From Viridibacterium sediminicola (GTDB lineage: Bacteria; Pseudomonadota; Gammaproteobacteria; Burkholderiales; Rhodocyclaceae): 64,000 nucleotides of DNA. The stretch is taken from positions 310,001 to 374,000 of the forward strand of contig NZ_JBDIVE010000002.1 in assembly GCF_039631295.1 (NCBI RefSeq), read 5' to 3'. The position numbers and the translations under genes are program-made. The notes beneath the pieces are model-generated. The model did not search any database. It had not been told where the DNA came from and saw only the letters and a program-made list of their open reading frames with translations. Numbering within the stretch: position 1 is the stretch's first letter; every line of letters begins with the position of its first letter. Below are positions 31,409-40,441 of this stretch, in pieces.

Positions 31409-32528
31409 CTTCACCCCTGCGATCCTCGCGAGGCTCGCGGGTGATTCCTCGCTCTTCGTAGACGCGCCGCTGCCGCTCGCGCGCCGCCTCCATCATCTTT
31501 GCGTACTCGCGAGCCACTTCAACAGGCGTCTCCGGCTTCTCTTGTTCTTTGCCCATCCCGACGGCCGTAGCAAGCATCTTTACTGCCTCTTCCGGTTTCT
31601 GGAACAGCAGTTCGATCCCGTCTTTCGTGCGTTTCACACCGGTGTAGGCCTTTCGCTCCGCGCCAGTCAGATTACGCACGTCGGCGAACCACACGTAGGG
31701 CTTGCCATTGCCGTGGCACTCCGGGCAATCCGGATTAGGCTCCAGGCGGCCGTCGTACCAGTCGCCTTTGATGCTCGGGAATTCGCCGATGTCCGCTTCG
31801 AGGTCGCCGCCTGCTTGCTCAAGCAGCCGCTTGCGCCGAGCGACGTGCTCAGCGCGCTTGCTCGCGTACTCGACGGGCGTGCACTGGTACGAGTGATTAA
31901 TCCCCCAGCAGTAGCGGCACGGGGCAATCCGATGCTGGGTGATCTTGCTGGTATCGACATCAGCCAGATCTGCGTAATGCTTGATCAGCCGCTCAATGTT
32001 CCAGCCCGCGTTCTCGACCTTCTCCCGCATGACTTCCTGCAGGGCGCTCTTAATCTCGGCGCGTCTCAGCAGTCGCCTGGCTTGCTCTGCCGCGCCGGCC
32101 TCGCTGTACCCGGCGTTCTTGGCCGCCTTGGTGCCGTTGCTGTGCTGCGCGTACTCAAGGACGAAAGTCTTCTCTCTGGGGTCGAGCGAATCAAAGTGCG
32201 GCGTAGCGCTGCGCGCATCAAGAATCAGCCCTACGAGTGCGCCGGACGCATCGTGCCCGCTACTCTCTTCGTCGGTGTCGGTGTCGGCGTCGGCCACATC
32301 GTTTCGATGGTTTCGATGGTTTCGCGCGGAAACCTCGGATGGTTTCGATGGTTTCTGCAGAGCGGACTTTTCCCAGCCTTCCTTGACGCAAACCTTGCGG
32401 ATGCCCGGCGCGGAGACAGGCAAGCCAAGTTCCGACACGAGCCAGGCGAAACCGTCTCGCGAGTCGGCTTCCCACGTCTTGCGCGCCTGCGCGCGCTGTT
32501 CATCAGATAGCTTGGGTTTGGCTGGCAT
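31401..32528 (-). CDS. terS: Terminase small subunit with zinc-finger insert
   Basis: This encodes 375 residues; the second of two adjacent ATGs has AGGAG 6 bases away. An N-terminal phage helix-turn-helix-like part and an acidic/His-rich linker (about 70-95, encoded by short repeats in the DNA) precede the Terminase_2-type core, KTFVLEYAQHSNGTKAAKNA then GYSEAGAAEQARRLLRR. A Cys4 zinc site follows (CRYCWG and CPECHGNG). This subunit recognises the packaging site and loads TerL. Longer than usual because of the linker and zinc region. Confidence 0.8.
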   Translation of the reverse strand: MPAKPKLSDEQRAQARKTWEADSRDGFAWLVSELGLPVSAPGIRKVCVKEGWEKSALQKPSKPSEVSARNHRNHRNDVADADTDTDEESSGHDASGALVGLILDARSATPHFDSLDPREKTFVLEYAQHSNGTKAAKNAGYSEAGAAEQARRLLRRAEIKSALQEVMREKVENAGWNIERLIKHYADLADVDTSKITQHRIAPCRYCWGINHSYQCTPVEYASKRAEHVARRKRLLEQAGGDLEADIGEFPSIKGDWYDGRLEPNPDCPECHGNGKPYVWFADVRNLTGAERKAYTGVKRTKDGIELLFQKPEEAVKMLATAVGMGKEQEKPETPVEVAREYAKMMEAARERQRRVYEERGITREPREDRRGEDG

Positions 32529-32857
32529 CATGCTCTCCTCGGGCTGTGCGCTGCGCACCGATCCCACTCCAGAAACATGGGGTGCAGATCATCAACCTCG
32601 GTTGCAACATGGCCACAAACGGCGCAAGTAATCGGCTTGAGTCCTCTTTCTTTTGCGACCCAGGCCAACATCTGCACCGGCTGCAAATCTCCATCCTCTA
32701 CCCACACGACCGCGCTATCAGAGTGGTCCCTTATCCACTTTGCCGCCATGGGCAGCCCCGCGACCAAAGCGAGACGCTCAGCAACGGCCAGCTGATCCTT
32801 CAAGCTCCGCGCGTCAGTCTCATCCCCGGCCAGATCTGCCAATTCCAGGCTCTTCAT
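32528..32857 (-). CDS. Hypothetical protein with CxxC motif
   Basis: This encodes 109 residues. It is helical at the N-terminus (SLKDQLAVAERLALVAGLPM), then SAVVWVEDGDLQPVQMLAWV, and a CAVCG near residue 80 with a later single Cys. No family is recognised. The stop overlaps the start of terS (ATGATG region) and the gene begins 3 bases after a 37-residue ORF. Likely a delayed-early gene of unknown function. Confidence 0.5.
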   Translation of the reverse strand: MKSLELADLAGDETDARSLKDQLAVAERLALVAGLPMAAKWIRDHSDSAVVWVEDGDLQPVQMLAWVAKERGLKPITCAVCGHVATEVDDLHPMFLEWDRCAAHSPRRA

Positions 32858-32860
32858 GGG

Positions 32861-32974
32861 TCAATCGCCAAGCATCGCAACTGAAACGACAGCCAGCGCA
32901 AACGCGAGCGCAAAAGAGGGGCTGATCAACCCCTCCCCGCTCAACACGAAAGCAACGAAGATCGCCATCGACAT
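32861..32974 (-). CDS. 37-residue membrane microprotein
   Basis: The ATG at 32974 overlaps the previous stop (TGATG) and the ORF ends 3 bases before the next gene. The peptide MSMAIFVAFVLSGEGLISPS followed by FALAFALAVVSVAMLGD is almost entirely hydrophobic, with one or two membrane helices. The exact fit between neighbours supports translation. Function unknown. Confidence 0.5.
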   Translation of the reverse strand: MSMAIFVAFVLSGEGLISPSFALAFALAVVSVAMLGD

Positions 32975-33318
32975 CAGGCGTTACATCTCCATATCAAATC
33001 CAGCAGATCCTGCAGCGTGCGGATCGGGCGCAACTTTCCGTCGTACCCGGCTTCAAAGCCTTTTCGGCCAAAGTCGTTTTCCAGCGCGTACCACTCTAGC
33101 CAGTCATCGGCTACATCGCAGCCGACGATCACCGACACGGCCTGCGTGTAGCTGGAAACCAGTGTGTTGGCGGCTGCGATAACTGGGCATTCGAGCTGAA
33201 CCAGCAGCGCCTTTCGCAATACGGCGTGCTGCGCGTTCAGTTCTTCGATGACGCCTTGCCACTCGGTCAGCAGGGCAATGCACTGAGCGCGAAACTCAGG
33301 CGTTCGATTCGTATTCAT
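32974..33318 (-). CDS. Hypothetical phage protein
   Basis: This encodes 114 residues from MNTNRTPEFRAQCIALLTEW; the start overlaps the methyltransferase stop by 4 bases. It contains ANTLVSSYTQAVSVIVGCDV, EWYALENDFGRKGFEAGYDG and a C-terminal RTLQDLLDLIWRCNA. This looks like the small helical proteins often found near phage replication genes. No motif identifies a function. Confidence 0.5.
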   Translation of the reverse strand: MNTNRTPEFRAQCIALLTEWQGVIEELNAQHAVLRKALLVQLECPVIAAANTLVSSYTQAVSVIVGCDVADDWLEWYALENDFGRKGFEAGYDGKLRPIRTLQDLLDLIWRCNA

Positions 33319-34151
33319 GCTGCGGCTGCCTCTTCGCAGGTAGCGATAGCCGCAGCTGCGGCCAGGCGCTCGCAGCCTGGTTTGAAATAGTTCAGCTTCA
33401 CAAGCTCCCCCCTCTTTCTGTCGATGCACTCGTCCCGCTCGATGCCTATGTAGCTGCGCCCCTCGTGTATCGCCGCTACACCGGAGCTCATGACGCCCGC
33501 CGAGTTGTCCAGGACCATAGCGCCGGGGTTTGAGTAGGAGCGGATCAGCCAGCGCAGGAACGGAACTGGCTTCTGGGTCGGATGGATCTGCTGCTGGGCT
33601 GAGAAGTCGCGCGAAACGCGCCGCACGCTCTTCGGAAAGCGAGTTCCCTTGTTCTCGATGCCTTCTGCCTTGGTGCCCGCAAAACCGTAGCCGTGGTGAT
33701 TGCACCGGATCTGCTTGGGCGGTTTGCGCGTGTAGGGCTCGCCCTCTTCCATCTGCGGGTTGTAGGTGTAGCGCCCAGGCGCGAAGCAGAGCACGAACTC
33801 GTGCGTTCGCATCGGCCGATACTTCGCAAGCCCCGGGCTGCCGCATTTGTTTTTGTCCCACACCACGTCATGCGAGTACCAGCGTCGGTTTGACGTGATC
33901 AGCGTCGCAGCAAACGCCATGTCACCGAACAGCAGGATGCAGCCACCCGGCGCAAGCACGCGCGCGTACTCGGCCCACATCGGCCCCAGCGGGATGATTG
34001 AATCCCACGGGCAACTCGTTGAACCATACGGCAGATCGGCGAGGATGAGATTCACTGACCGATCAGGCACCGCGAGCGGCATCACATCGAGGCAGTCCCC
34101 TCGAAATGCCGACCACGAAAACGAATTGAACTCGTAGCGCCATATCTGCAT
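33315..34151 (-). CDS. Phage DNA methyltransferase (DNA N-4/N-6 type, DLPY)
   Basis: This encodes 278 residues. Motif IV is ILADLPYGSTSCPWDS (DLPY in place of DPPY, common in phage enzymes) and lies before the SAM-binding region, VLDNSAGVMSSGVAAIHEGR, near residue 215, the order of beta-class enzymes. QIHPTQKPVPFLRWLIRSYS matches the conserved HPTQKP segment. It should methylate A or C in DNA to protect the phage from host restriction. The FxGxG-like site is unusual (NSAGVMSSG), so SAM binding might be impaired. No partner nuclease is nearby. Confidence 0.75.
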   Translation of the reverse strand: MQIWRYEFNSFSWSAFRGDCLDVMPLAVPDRSVNLILADLPYGSTSCPWDSIIPLGPMWAEYARVLAPGGCILLFGDMAFAATLITSNRRWYSHDVVWDKNKCGSPGLAKYRPMRTHEFVLCFAPGRYTYNPQMEEGEPYTRKPPKQIRCNHHGYGFAGTKAEGIENKGTRFPKSVRRVSRDFSAQQQIHPTQKPVPFLRWLIRSYSNPGAMVLDNSAGVMSSGVAAIHEGRSYIGIERDECIDRKRGELVKLNYFKPGCERLAAAAAIATCEEAAAA

Positions 34152-34163
34152 GCTTGCGCCTCA

Positions 34164-34787
34164 TCACAGAAACAGCGGGAGCTGGGTTGATTCGCTGCGT
34201 GCGCTAACTGAGCACTCCACGCGGAAGCGAACCATCTTGATCTGGGCCGCCTTCGCGGCGGTGAGACCGGCCTCGATTTTTGCGGTCAGCGTTGCGCTGC
34301 CTCGCATGTCCTCGAACGAGGGGTTCAGCTCTTTAAATCGCGCCAGGGCTGCGGCTGTGGCTTCGCCGCTGGCGAGCATCTGACCGATAACCTCGTTCAT
34401 CGCCTGAACGCGGTCGTGCAGCTTCTTCAGCGTCTCCATGTCGCGCCGGCGCGCGGCTTCCCAGGCGTCGAACATCCACTGCGAAACGCCGCGTTCTTGA
34501 TCTGCGCGCGCGCCGACTTCCCAGTCGGAAGAGAGGCCAAACAGGTAGTCGCAGCTCACTTCGTAGACTTCGGCTGCCCGGCGTATCGTCCAGACCGGGA
34601 CGCTGATCGTGTCCGTCGAGTTCTCGATCTTCGACAACTTGCTCGGGTTCTTGTAGCCCAGGCGCTCTGCCGCAGTCGTCACCGACAAGCCGCACAGCTC
34701 GCGCGCTTCGCGCATGCGGCTGCCGATAATTTTCACAACCGCGAACTGATCGGCTTTGGACAGCGGCACTACCTGCTCTTTTCTCAC
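34164..34787 (-). CDS. XRE-family regulator with long C-terminal domain
   Basis: This encodes 207 residues. An N-terminal helix-turn-helix spans about 20-80 (MREARELCGLSVTTAAERLG, YKNPSKLSKIENSTDTISVP), followed by a helical region with KKLHDRVQAMNEVIGQMLAS and a C-terminal part ending VSARSESTQLPLFL. Position just before the late genes suggests a delayed-early or late-gene regulator. That is inference. The start overlaps the upstream stop by 4 bases. Confidence 0.6.
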   Translation of the reverse strand: MRKEQVVPLSKADQFAVVKIIGSRMREARELCGLSVTTAAERLGYKNPSKLSKIENSTDTISVPVWTIRRAAEVYEVSCDYLFGLSSDWEVGARADQERGVSQWMFDAWEAARRRDMETLKKLHDRVQAMNEVIGQMLASGEATAAALARFKELNPSFEDMRGSATLTAKIEAGLTAAKAAQIKMVRFRVECSVSARSESTQLPLFL

Positions 34788-35245
34788 GCGAACTCCCTCA
34801 CTTCCCAGCCGCCGCCAGCTTTCTTCGGCTTTGGCGCAGTCATGTAGAACGGCCAGGGGAACATCCTGGCGGCAACCTTTGCTTTCACGAGAAAGTCGTC
34901 CGATGCGATGGCGAAACTTCCCTTCACATCCCAGGCCTCAAGCCGGCCGTCTGCGCGCATCAGGAAGAAATCAATGGTGAGGCGACAGTCGTGCGCGATC
35001 TTCAGCGTCACCGCCTCGAATGCGTACCAGAGGATTTCGCCGGACAGCTTCTGTGCTTCCAGGTGCTCGGCGAAGGCAGCTTCCGTTTTGTTCATTTCGC
35101 CGGGGGCTTTGCGGCCGAGCGCCTGCAGGCGCTGCTTGCTGTTCTGCGCGGCCGGCGGCCTACCCCCTCCGGCCAGAACGCCAGACTTTTTGCGCTCGAA
35201 GTCGCTCAGCTGCTCGGGCGACCAGCGCACGCTACCGTTCCCCAT
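34784..35245 (-). CDS. DUF1064-like phage nuclease
   Basis: This encodes 153 residues from MGNGSVRWSPEQLSDFERKK. The core NKTEAAFAEHLEAQKLSGEI then TIDFFLMRADGRLEAWDVKG fits DUF1064, a PD-(D/E)xK-like family of small phage proteins. E (in TEAAF), D (TIDFF) and the ExxDVKG segment would supply the active site. Members are often proposed to be Holliday-junction or structure-specific endonucleases. It overlaps the previous gene by 14 bases. Confidence 0.6.
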   Translation of the reverse strand: MGNGSVRWSPEQLSDFERKKSGVLAGGGRPPAAQNSKQRLQALGRKAPGEMNKTEAAFAEHLEAQKLSGEILWYAFEAVTLKIAHDCRLTIDFFLMRADGRLEAWDVKGSFAIASDDFLVKAKVAARMFPWPFYMTAPKPKKAGGGWEVREFA

Positions 35246-35486
35246 TTGCCCGCCTCCGGCCAGCCTGGGTAAAGGTGTGCGCAGCAATGTACTTGTTGCG
35301 CTCTTCAAGCGCCGCGTCGGTTGCTCTCTCGAACCGTTTGCAGCTTCTGCGGAAATAGGCGGAATAGAGCGGGCTATCGGGCTTGCTTTTGCGTGCAGTG
35401 CAGACACCAAGCCCGACCGGCGCATTGCTGCCTGCCAGCGCCATGTCGTAGCGGCTACACTCTATGCACATCACAAGCGAACTCAT
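35232..35486 (-). CDS. Small cysteine-containing phage protein
   Basis: This encodes 84 residues. The N-terminus MSSLVMCIECSRYDMALAGS has CIEC, with further Cys at VCTARK and SCKRFE, giving a possible four-Cys metal site. The C-terminal part is basic. Proteins of this type are frequent in delayed-early regions of beta-proteobacterial phages. Role unknown. An operator-like palindrome lies directly upstream (35517-35532). Confidence 0.5.
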   Translation of the reverse strand: MSSLVMCIECSRYDMALAGSNAPVGLGVCTARKSKPDSPLYSAYFRRSCKRFERATDAALEERNKYIAAHTFTQAGRRRANGER

Positions 35487-35516
35487 TGGGCAACCCGGTT
35501 TTGAATTGCCGTAAGT

Positions 35517-35532
35517 TTACTTGCGTGTAATG
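35517..35532. promoter_or_regulatory. Operator-like palindrome
   Basis: TTACTTGCGTGTAATG resembles the palindromes between the repressor and Cro genes. It sits in the 76-bp gap between the genes at 35486 and 35563, the only sizeable non-coding gap in this part of the operon. Confidence 0.4.
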
Positions 35533-35562
35533 CTTTCATCAATGCCCACAGGCATTGTTTCG

Positions 35563-35865
35563 CTAGATTTCACCCGCGTACACGATGCGCATATCAAGGA
35601 TGCGCGCGATAAAGCGCTCAATCCGCGCGCCTCGGCTACCCTGCCAGCCAGGCAGCAGCACAATCACGTTGCAGCGAAGCAGCTGAAGCAGTCCGATGCG
35701 CATGTAACCGGCCCAGCTCTTGCAGGTCGGCTCGGGGTTCTCGGCGGGGTTCTCGACCGTGTAGCCCAGCGCGCGAAGTCGAGCGGCCTCCGCATTGAAG
35801 GCGGGGTAATTGAACCCAGGGAGACCGGTCATAGGCCCTGACAAATACAGCACTTCACCGGTCAC
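35563..35865 (-). CDS. DUF4406 protein (nucleoside deoxyribosyltransferase-like)
   Basis: This encodes 100 residues. LYLSGPMTGLPGFNYPAFNA at the N-terminus, GYTVENPAEN in the middle and MRIGLLQLLRCNVIVLLPGW towards the end are the classical DUF4406 pattern, a Rossmann-like family related to nucleoside 2-deoxyribosyltransferases. The phage member may act on nucleotides or NAD-like compounds. The actual substrate is unknown. Coupled to the DUF1364 gene by a 4-base overlap. Confidence 0.75.
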   Translation of the reverse strand: MTGEVLYLSGPMTGLPGFNYPAFNAEAARLRALGYTVENPAENPEPTCKSWAGYMRIGLLQLLRCNVIVLLPGWQGSRGARIERFIARILDMRIVYAGEI

Positions 35866-36275
35866 TTAACCCTTCTCCCCTCGGCCGTCACGCCAACCCA
35901 GCCGCGCCGGAAATACTCAAGCATCGTGCGCTCGTGCGCCCTCACGAAATACTCCATCTTTTGCTCATATGTAAATCGCCGCCCTTGGTCAAGCTCTGCG
36001 TGGCACGCGTGACAAGAGGCCGCATGAAAGTTGTCGTGCGCTTTGATGCGTGCCCCCTTGCCGTGAATCGAGAAATTGCTGTGCGCCGGCTCGCAGCCAT
36101 GTGGCGAGTAGCCCGTACACACACCAGGGAGCTGCAACGTGCATTCGTTGATATCGTGCGCCAGATCCAACAGGTCGCGGTCGCGGAAATTTCCTGCCAG
36201 CCCCTTAGCATCCCGTCGAGACGGCGCCACGTCGCCCGGCCGGGGGACAATCTTGCTGGGCCTCTTCGTGCTCAT
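35862..36275 (-). CDS. DUF1364 / YbcO-like nuclease
   Basis: This encodes 137 residues. The core CTLQLPGVCTGYSPHGCEPA then HSNFSIHGKGARIKAHDNFH and ASCHACHAELDQGRRF fits DUF1364, a zinc-bound HNH-related family that includes E. coli YbcO. Two Cys pairs and several His form the metal sites. In lambdoid phages such proteins are linked to recombination and appear in the nin region. The C-terminal EYFRRGWVGVTAEGRRVK is basic. Confidence 0.75.
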   Translation of the reverse strand: MSTKRPSKIVPRPGDVAPSRRDAKGLAGNFRDRDLLDLAHDINECTLQLPGVCTGYSPHGCEPAHSNFSIHGKGARIKAHDNFHAASCHACHAELDQGRRFTYEQKMEYFVRAHERTMLEYFRRGWVGVTAEGRRVK

Positions 36276-36481
36276 CTCTTCGAGTCATCCTTCGGCGGAT
36301 ATCCGGCCGTGATACGAGTGCGGTAAGTGCAAATGTCGCGCGCCGTGCTAGCGCCGCATCCGAACCGCTTCGCAAGCGTTTCGTAGCCGACCAGGCCGGG
36401 CTTGTGTTGAGACCTCATCAAAAGCACTTCTGCATCGGACAATGCGGCCTTGCCGTGTCGCTCCCCGTGCGGCGCCGCCAT
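36272..36481 (-). CDS. Small helix-turn-helix protein
   Basis: This encodes 69 residues. ALSDAEVLLMRSQHKPGLVG then YETLAKRFGCGASTARDICT reads as a resolvase/AraC-like helix-turn-helix, with a recognition helix around ASTARDI. The tail is basic and flexible. Overlaps its neighbours by 4 bases and 1 base. A DNA-binding role is likely but the target is not known. Confidence 0.6.
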   Translation of the reverse strand: MAAPHGERHGKAALSDAEVLLMRSQHKPGLVGYETLAKRFGCGASTARDICTYRTRITAGYPPKDDSKR

Positions 36482-36663
36482 CAGTACCCCCTTGCGCGAA
36501 CAAGCTCATCGCGGTCTCCGCGATTGAGCGCTGCGCGCGCTTGATCTGCAATTTCACGACACAGGCGGCAAGCAGTCTCGCCGCGCTCGACCATCCAGTA
36601 GCCGCACTGCGCACAGCTGCCGGTGGCGAATCTATAAGGGGCTGGCGCTTGCACGTAACTCAT
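36481..36663 (-). CDS. Small zinc-ribbon-like protein
   Basis: This encodes 60 residues. Four cysteines in two pairs (CAQCG and CRLC) separated by about 12 residues indicate a zinc ribbon, followed by a helix EIADQARAALNRGDRDEL. The start overlaps the antirepressor stop by 4 bases. Function unknown. Such small proteins are common in delayed-early phage operons. Confidence 0.5.
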   Translation of the reverse strand: MSYVQAPAPYRFATGSCAQCGYWMVERGETACRLCREIADQARAALNRGDRDELVRARGY

Positions 36664-37373
36664 GCCGCGAACTCCCTGCTGAGCTTGTTGATGATCTGCG
36701 ACAGCCTGGCCATGCCCTTTGCTGTGATCATCGGCTGACCCGCAACCTGCCTGCCGGCGCTGCGCTCGATTTTCACGGCTCGGTGCTCCATGTAGCCGCT
36801 CTCAAGGGCTTTCGAGTAGGCCTGCAGGCGCCCCTGGCTATCTCGATACAGCCAGTTGCGCGTGAGCATCATTGCCACAAGTTCGGTCTGCTTGATCTTC
36901 AAGCTCTTTGCAGCTTCACGAACCCCAAGCGAGCCATCTGACTCGGACAGGCGCTGCAGAGCTTCAGCGCGCGGCTTGACGATCTGCAGAACGGCCTCTG
37001 CGCGCTCGGCTCGCTCGGCCTGGTCGGCGGCCAAACGCAGCGCTTCTGGCAGCGTGCGAGGAATCGCGATCTGCCCGGCGCTCGCCAGGCTCTCCAGCTC
37101 CTGCCAGCGATCAACGATGGCCGCTGTGAATTCCGGGCAGTTCTGAGCCACAAGAATCAAGGAGTCGCGTTTGTTAAGCCGGTACTCTTGGTAGATCTGG
37201 CCGTTCTGCTCGTTGCGCACAGGGGTATCAGCCAATGGCTGACCCCCTCCGATCACGCCGCGTTGCGCCAGCCTTTCGGCGCTCCGGCGCACATCAGCGT
37301 GGTTCTTCCTGATCATGTCCGCGATTTCGCGCGTCCCCATGGTCAGCGGTGAATTGATCCGCATCAGACTCAT
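36660..37373 (-). CDS. Phage antirepressor (Rha-like N-terminus, KilAC/ANT C-terminus)
   Basis: This encodes 237 residues. Residues about 10-90 (MGTREIADMIRKNHADVRRS, YRLNKRDSLILVAQNCPEFT) match the Rha/pRha regulatory domain. Residues about 125-235, with LGVREAAKSLKIKQTELVAM and NWLYRDSQGRLQAYS, match the KilAC/ANT DNA-binding domain. Such proteins counter or bypass the lytic repressor, or modulate late expression. It starts 3 bases after the upstream gene. Confidence 0.75.
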   Translation of the reverse strand: MSLMRINSPLTMGTREIADMIRKNHADVRRSAERLAQRGVIGGGQPLADTPVRNEQNGQIYQEYRLNKRDSLILVAQNCPEFTAAIVDRWQELESLASAGQIAIPRTLPEALRLAADQAERAERAEAVLQIVKPRAEALQRLSESDGSLGVREAAKSLKIKQTELVAMMLTRNWLYRDSQGRLQAYSKALESGYMEHRAVKIERSAGRQVAGQPMITAKGMARLSQIINKLSREFAA

Positions 37374-37376
37374 AGC

Positions 37377-37859
37377 TCACTCCATTCCGATCAGTCTTTC
37401 GACCACTTCATCAACTTGCTCCGGCGATTTGTACTGCGCGCCCTGCCGGAGGACGCGCCCCCACACTTGATTCAGCACATCGCGATAAACCTGGAGCTTT
37501 GTCTGGTCATTCATTCGCCGATAGCTCAAGCTCTTTGCCTCGAAGCGCACCTCGCCATTCAGCCGGTAGTAGGCGTTGTAGTGACCGGCCAAGATGGTTG
37601 TATCTCGCCGAAACCCATCAAAGGACTTCGCAACTTCTCGCCCCCGGTGAATCTGGGGCTCGGTCGGCATCTCCTGAAACACCTCAAAACCCAGGCGATA
37701 GAGCGCCATCAGTTTTCGATGAAACCTCGTGTTGTGGAACGCAGTGATCGAGACCTTGACCGACGTTCCCATCGGCATCGTTGCCAGCTTCTCGGCGTCC
37801 TCCGGCGTTGCGGGAATCAGCTCTCCGCGCGCCCCTTTGATCGCGACAATCTCGATCAC
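37377..37859 (-). CDS. DUF1367 phage protein
   Basis: This encodes 160 residues from a GTG at 37859 that overlaps the stop of a 34-residue ORF (GTGA). HNTRFHRKLMALYRLGFEVF is followed by RREVAKSF-type and HYNAYYRLNGEVRFEAKSLS segments, the hallmark of DUF1367, found next to recombination and replication genes of lambdoid phages (NinB neighbourhood). Function is not established. The C-terminal KSPEQVDEVVERLIGME is helical. Confidence 0.7.
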   Translation of the reverse strand: MIEIVAIKGARGELIPATPEDAEKLATMPMGTSVKVSITAFHNTRFHRKLMALYRLGFEVFQEMPTEPQIHRGREVAKSFDGFRRDTTILAGHYNAYYRLNGEVRFEAKSLSYRRMNDQTKLQVYRDVLNQVWGRVLRQGAQYKSPEQVDEVVERLIGME

Positions 37860-37960
37860 AGCAACACCCAGACCAGTAACGCCAGCAGCGCGGGCGCCAG
37901 CTTGACAATGAGGATGGCGCGAGGAATCCACACCCGCCGCCGCTTCTCGTTAATCCACAT
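37856..37960 (-). CDS. 34-residue membrane microprotein
   Basis: From ATG 37960, with GGGAGGTG about 5 bases upstream, the ORF reads MWINEKRRRVWIPRAI then LIVKLAPALLALLVWVLL. This is a basic N-terminus and one transmembrane helix. It fills the gap between two genes and its stop overlaps the DUF1367 start. Good ribosome-binding site and fit support it. Function unknown. Confidence 0.55.
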   Translation of the reverse strand: MWINEKRRRVWIPRAILIVKLAPALLALLVWVLL

Positions 37961-38177
37961 GGCACACCTCCCCATCATCGAAGAAGCGCACGCGGCGGCT
38001 TCTTTTCACGCTTCGTTTCTGGCCGCCGCCGGGCGCGTACAGATGCCACCCGCCGCAATAACTGCAGTGCTCCGCGCGCAGCATGTTTGCGCGCTGCCCT
38101 TCACTTGCCCGCCTCACAGCGTCTTGCGCAGTGGCGCGCGTGTACGACGCCTTTCCCACTCGTTCGCAACTCTTCAC
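37950..38177 (-). CDS. Small phage protein with CSYCGGWHL motif
   Basis: This encodes 75 residues. The N-terminal half is basic and helical (YTRATAQDAVRRASEGQRAN), then CSYCGGWHLYAPGGG, a CxxC plus His motif widely seen in short proteins of phages of actinobacteria and proteobacteria, probably a zinc knuckle. The C-terminus is basic. Overlaps the upstream gene by 4 bases and the microprotein by 11 bases. Confidence 0.5.
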   Translation of the reverse strand: MKSCERVGKASYTRATAQDAVRRASEGQRANMLRAEHCSYCGGWHLYAPGGGQKRSVKRSRRVRFFDDGEVCHVD

Positions 38178-38512
38178 AGGGTCTCCTCCGAAAACAATTC
38201 GATCTGCTGGAGGCCCTGGCTGGCCTCCAGCCGCTCTTGTTCCCTTTGTGCGCGGAGATAGGCCACCGACAGCCTGCGGAGCGCGCTACGGGCTTTTTTG
38301 ACCGCTCGCCTGGCATCCTTAAAGCGCTGCACCGGCGCAGCAACGATTTCGCGCTCGCCCTCTGTTAGCGCCTCGAAGTCGCTATCAGCCGGTATCTGCG
38401 CAAGCTCGAAGGCCGAACGCTTCTCGGCCCTTGCCGCAGTCAGCGTCGCAATCGACTCGTGGAGCGCAAGCGCCGCAAGGCCAAGCCGCTCGACAGTGGT
38501 CAGTCGCTTCAT
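38174..38512 (-). CDS. Helical hypothetical protein
   Basis: This encodes 112 residues, nearly all alpha-helical with coiled-coil heptads in the second half (QRFKDARRAVKKARSALRRL, RAQREQERLEASQGLQQIEL). It is charged and soluble. Overlaps both neighbours by 4 bases, so it is part of the replication operon. It could be a helicase-loader partner or simply a structural adaptor. No family recognised. Confidence 0.5.
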   Translation of the reverse strand: MKRLTTVERLGLAALALHESIATLTAARAEKRSAFELAQIPADSDFEALTEGEREIVAAPVQRFKDARRAVKKARSALRRLSVAYLRAQREQERLEASQGLQQIELFSEETL

Positions 38513-39169
38513 GCCCCTCCTCCAATCAGCTCTGTCTCGCTCTCGCGAGTCGGCTTGTCCAGCATCGCCATCAACTCAGGAGCAGCGGGAGTCACGCGGA
38601 TAGCTGGGCAGTTGCCGCCGGCCAACATCACCGCAGCAACTTGGTCGGGAGCGCCAATCATTCTCGGCGGATCAGTCTTCATCCCTCTTCGCGTGTTCTC
38701 CGCTTCGTACACGCCGGGCAAGTAAGCCGGATAGGCCGGACGCTCTGATCGCATCGCGTAGCCGCGATAACGATTCACGAATTCTTTCCCGACAAAAACG
38801 AGCTCTTCCTCTGACTTCATCCTCATCGGAGCCCACCCGCCCATGTCTAGCAGCACGCGATGAATCAGCCCGTCATCAAACGCAACCGATTGGTTCCCGC
38901 CAACGTGCCGTATTGCACGATCAACCTTGCTCCATGCCAGCAGCGCCGCGTCGACCGTGCGACCCGAGAGCATCTTCACTACGTCAGCAGGCATCGGCAT
39001 GAACTGGCCGGTATCAGGATTCACGCAATGACGCCCAACCGCGTCCGAGACTGCAGCCAAGTCATACGCCCGCATCGCGTTCCACCAAACAGAGAGGCCG
39101 AAGCTGCTCAGTTCGCGCCGGTAAAAGGCATGCACACCGGCGATCAAATCGCGGAACGCATCGAAGTCT

Positions 39170-39180
<11 letters not shown>
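38509..39180 (-). CDS. Phage replication-region protein (helicase-loader-like position)
   Basis: This encodes 223 residues from the GTG at 39180, chosen because AGGAGG lies 6 bases upstream and the gene then overlaps the replication gene by 11 bases. The segment FDAFRDLIAGVHAFYRRELS and FGLSVWWNAMRAYDLAAVSD then CVNPDTGQFMPMPADVVKML is a pattern found next to replication initiators in several proteobacterial phages, in the place of lambda P. No ATPase motif. Role in replication is inferred from position. Confidence 0.55.
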
Positions 39181-40225
<1,045 letters not shown>

Positions 40226-40410
40226 GCCGAGCCCACGCCTTGATGCGCTACCTGTAACGTTTCGCGCGTTACAGGTTCGGTTACATGATGTGCAGTGGAG
40301 CCCCCCTGCAGTAATTCCGGCGCAGTTACCGTCACGCTCAAACCCTCTCGACTCAGATTCGACGGGCGAACGAAGGCCCGAAGATTTTTCATTCGTATGC
40401 GAAAACAAAA

Positions 40411-40441
40411 AGCCCGGCACCGCTCACGCGGTCACCGGGCT
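40411..40441 (-). terminator. Terminator between Cro-like and replication genes
   Basis: AGCCCGG and CCGGGCT form a long stem with an inner ACCGC/GCGGT pair. On the - strand it is followed by TTTTTGTTTTC, and on the + strand TTTTTT lies a few bases after the stem. It begins right at the stop codon of the Cro-like gene, like lambda tR1. The rest of the gap 40226-40410 shows no gene. Confidence 0.65.

Noticed and set aside
32272..32355. Short repeats (GTCGGT and TTTCGATGG units) in the small terminase gene
   Set aside because: They keep the frame and encode an acidic/His-rich linker. Interesting as low complexity but explained by the linker, so not raised as a separate finding.
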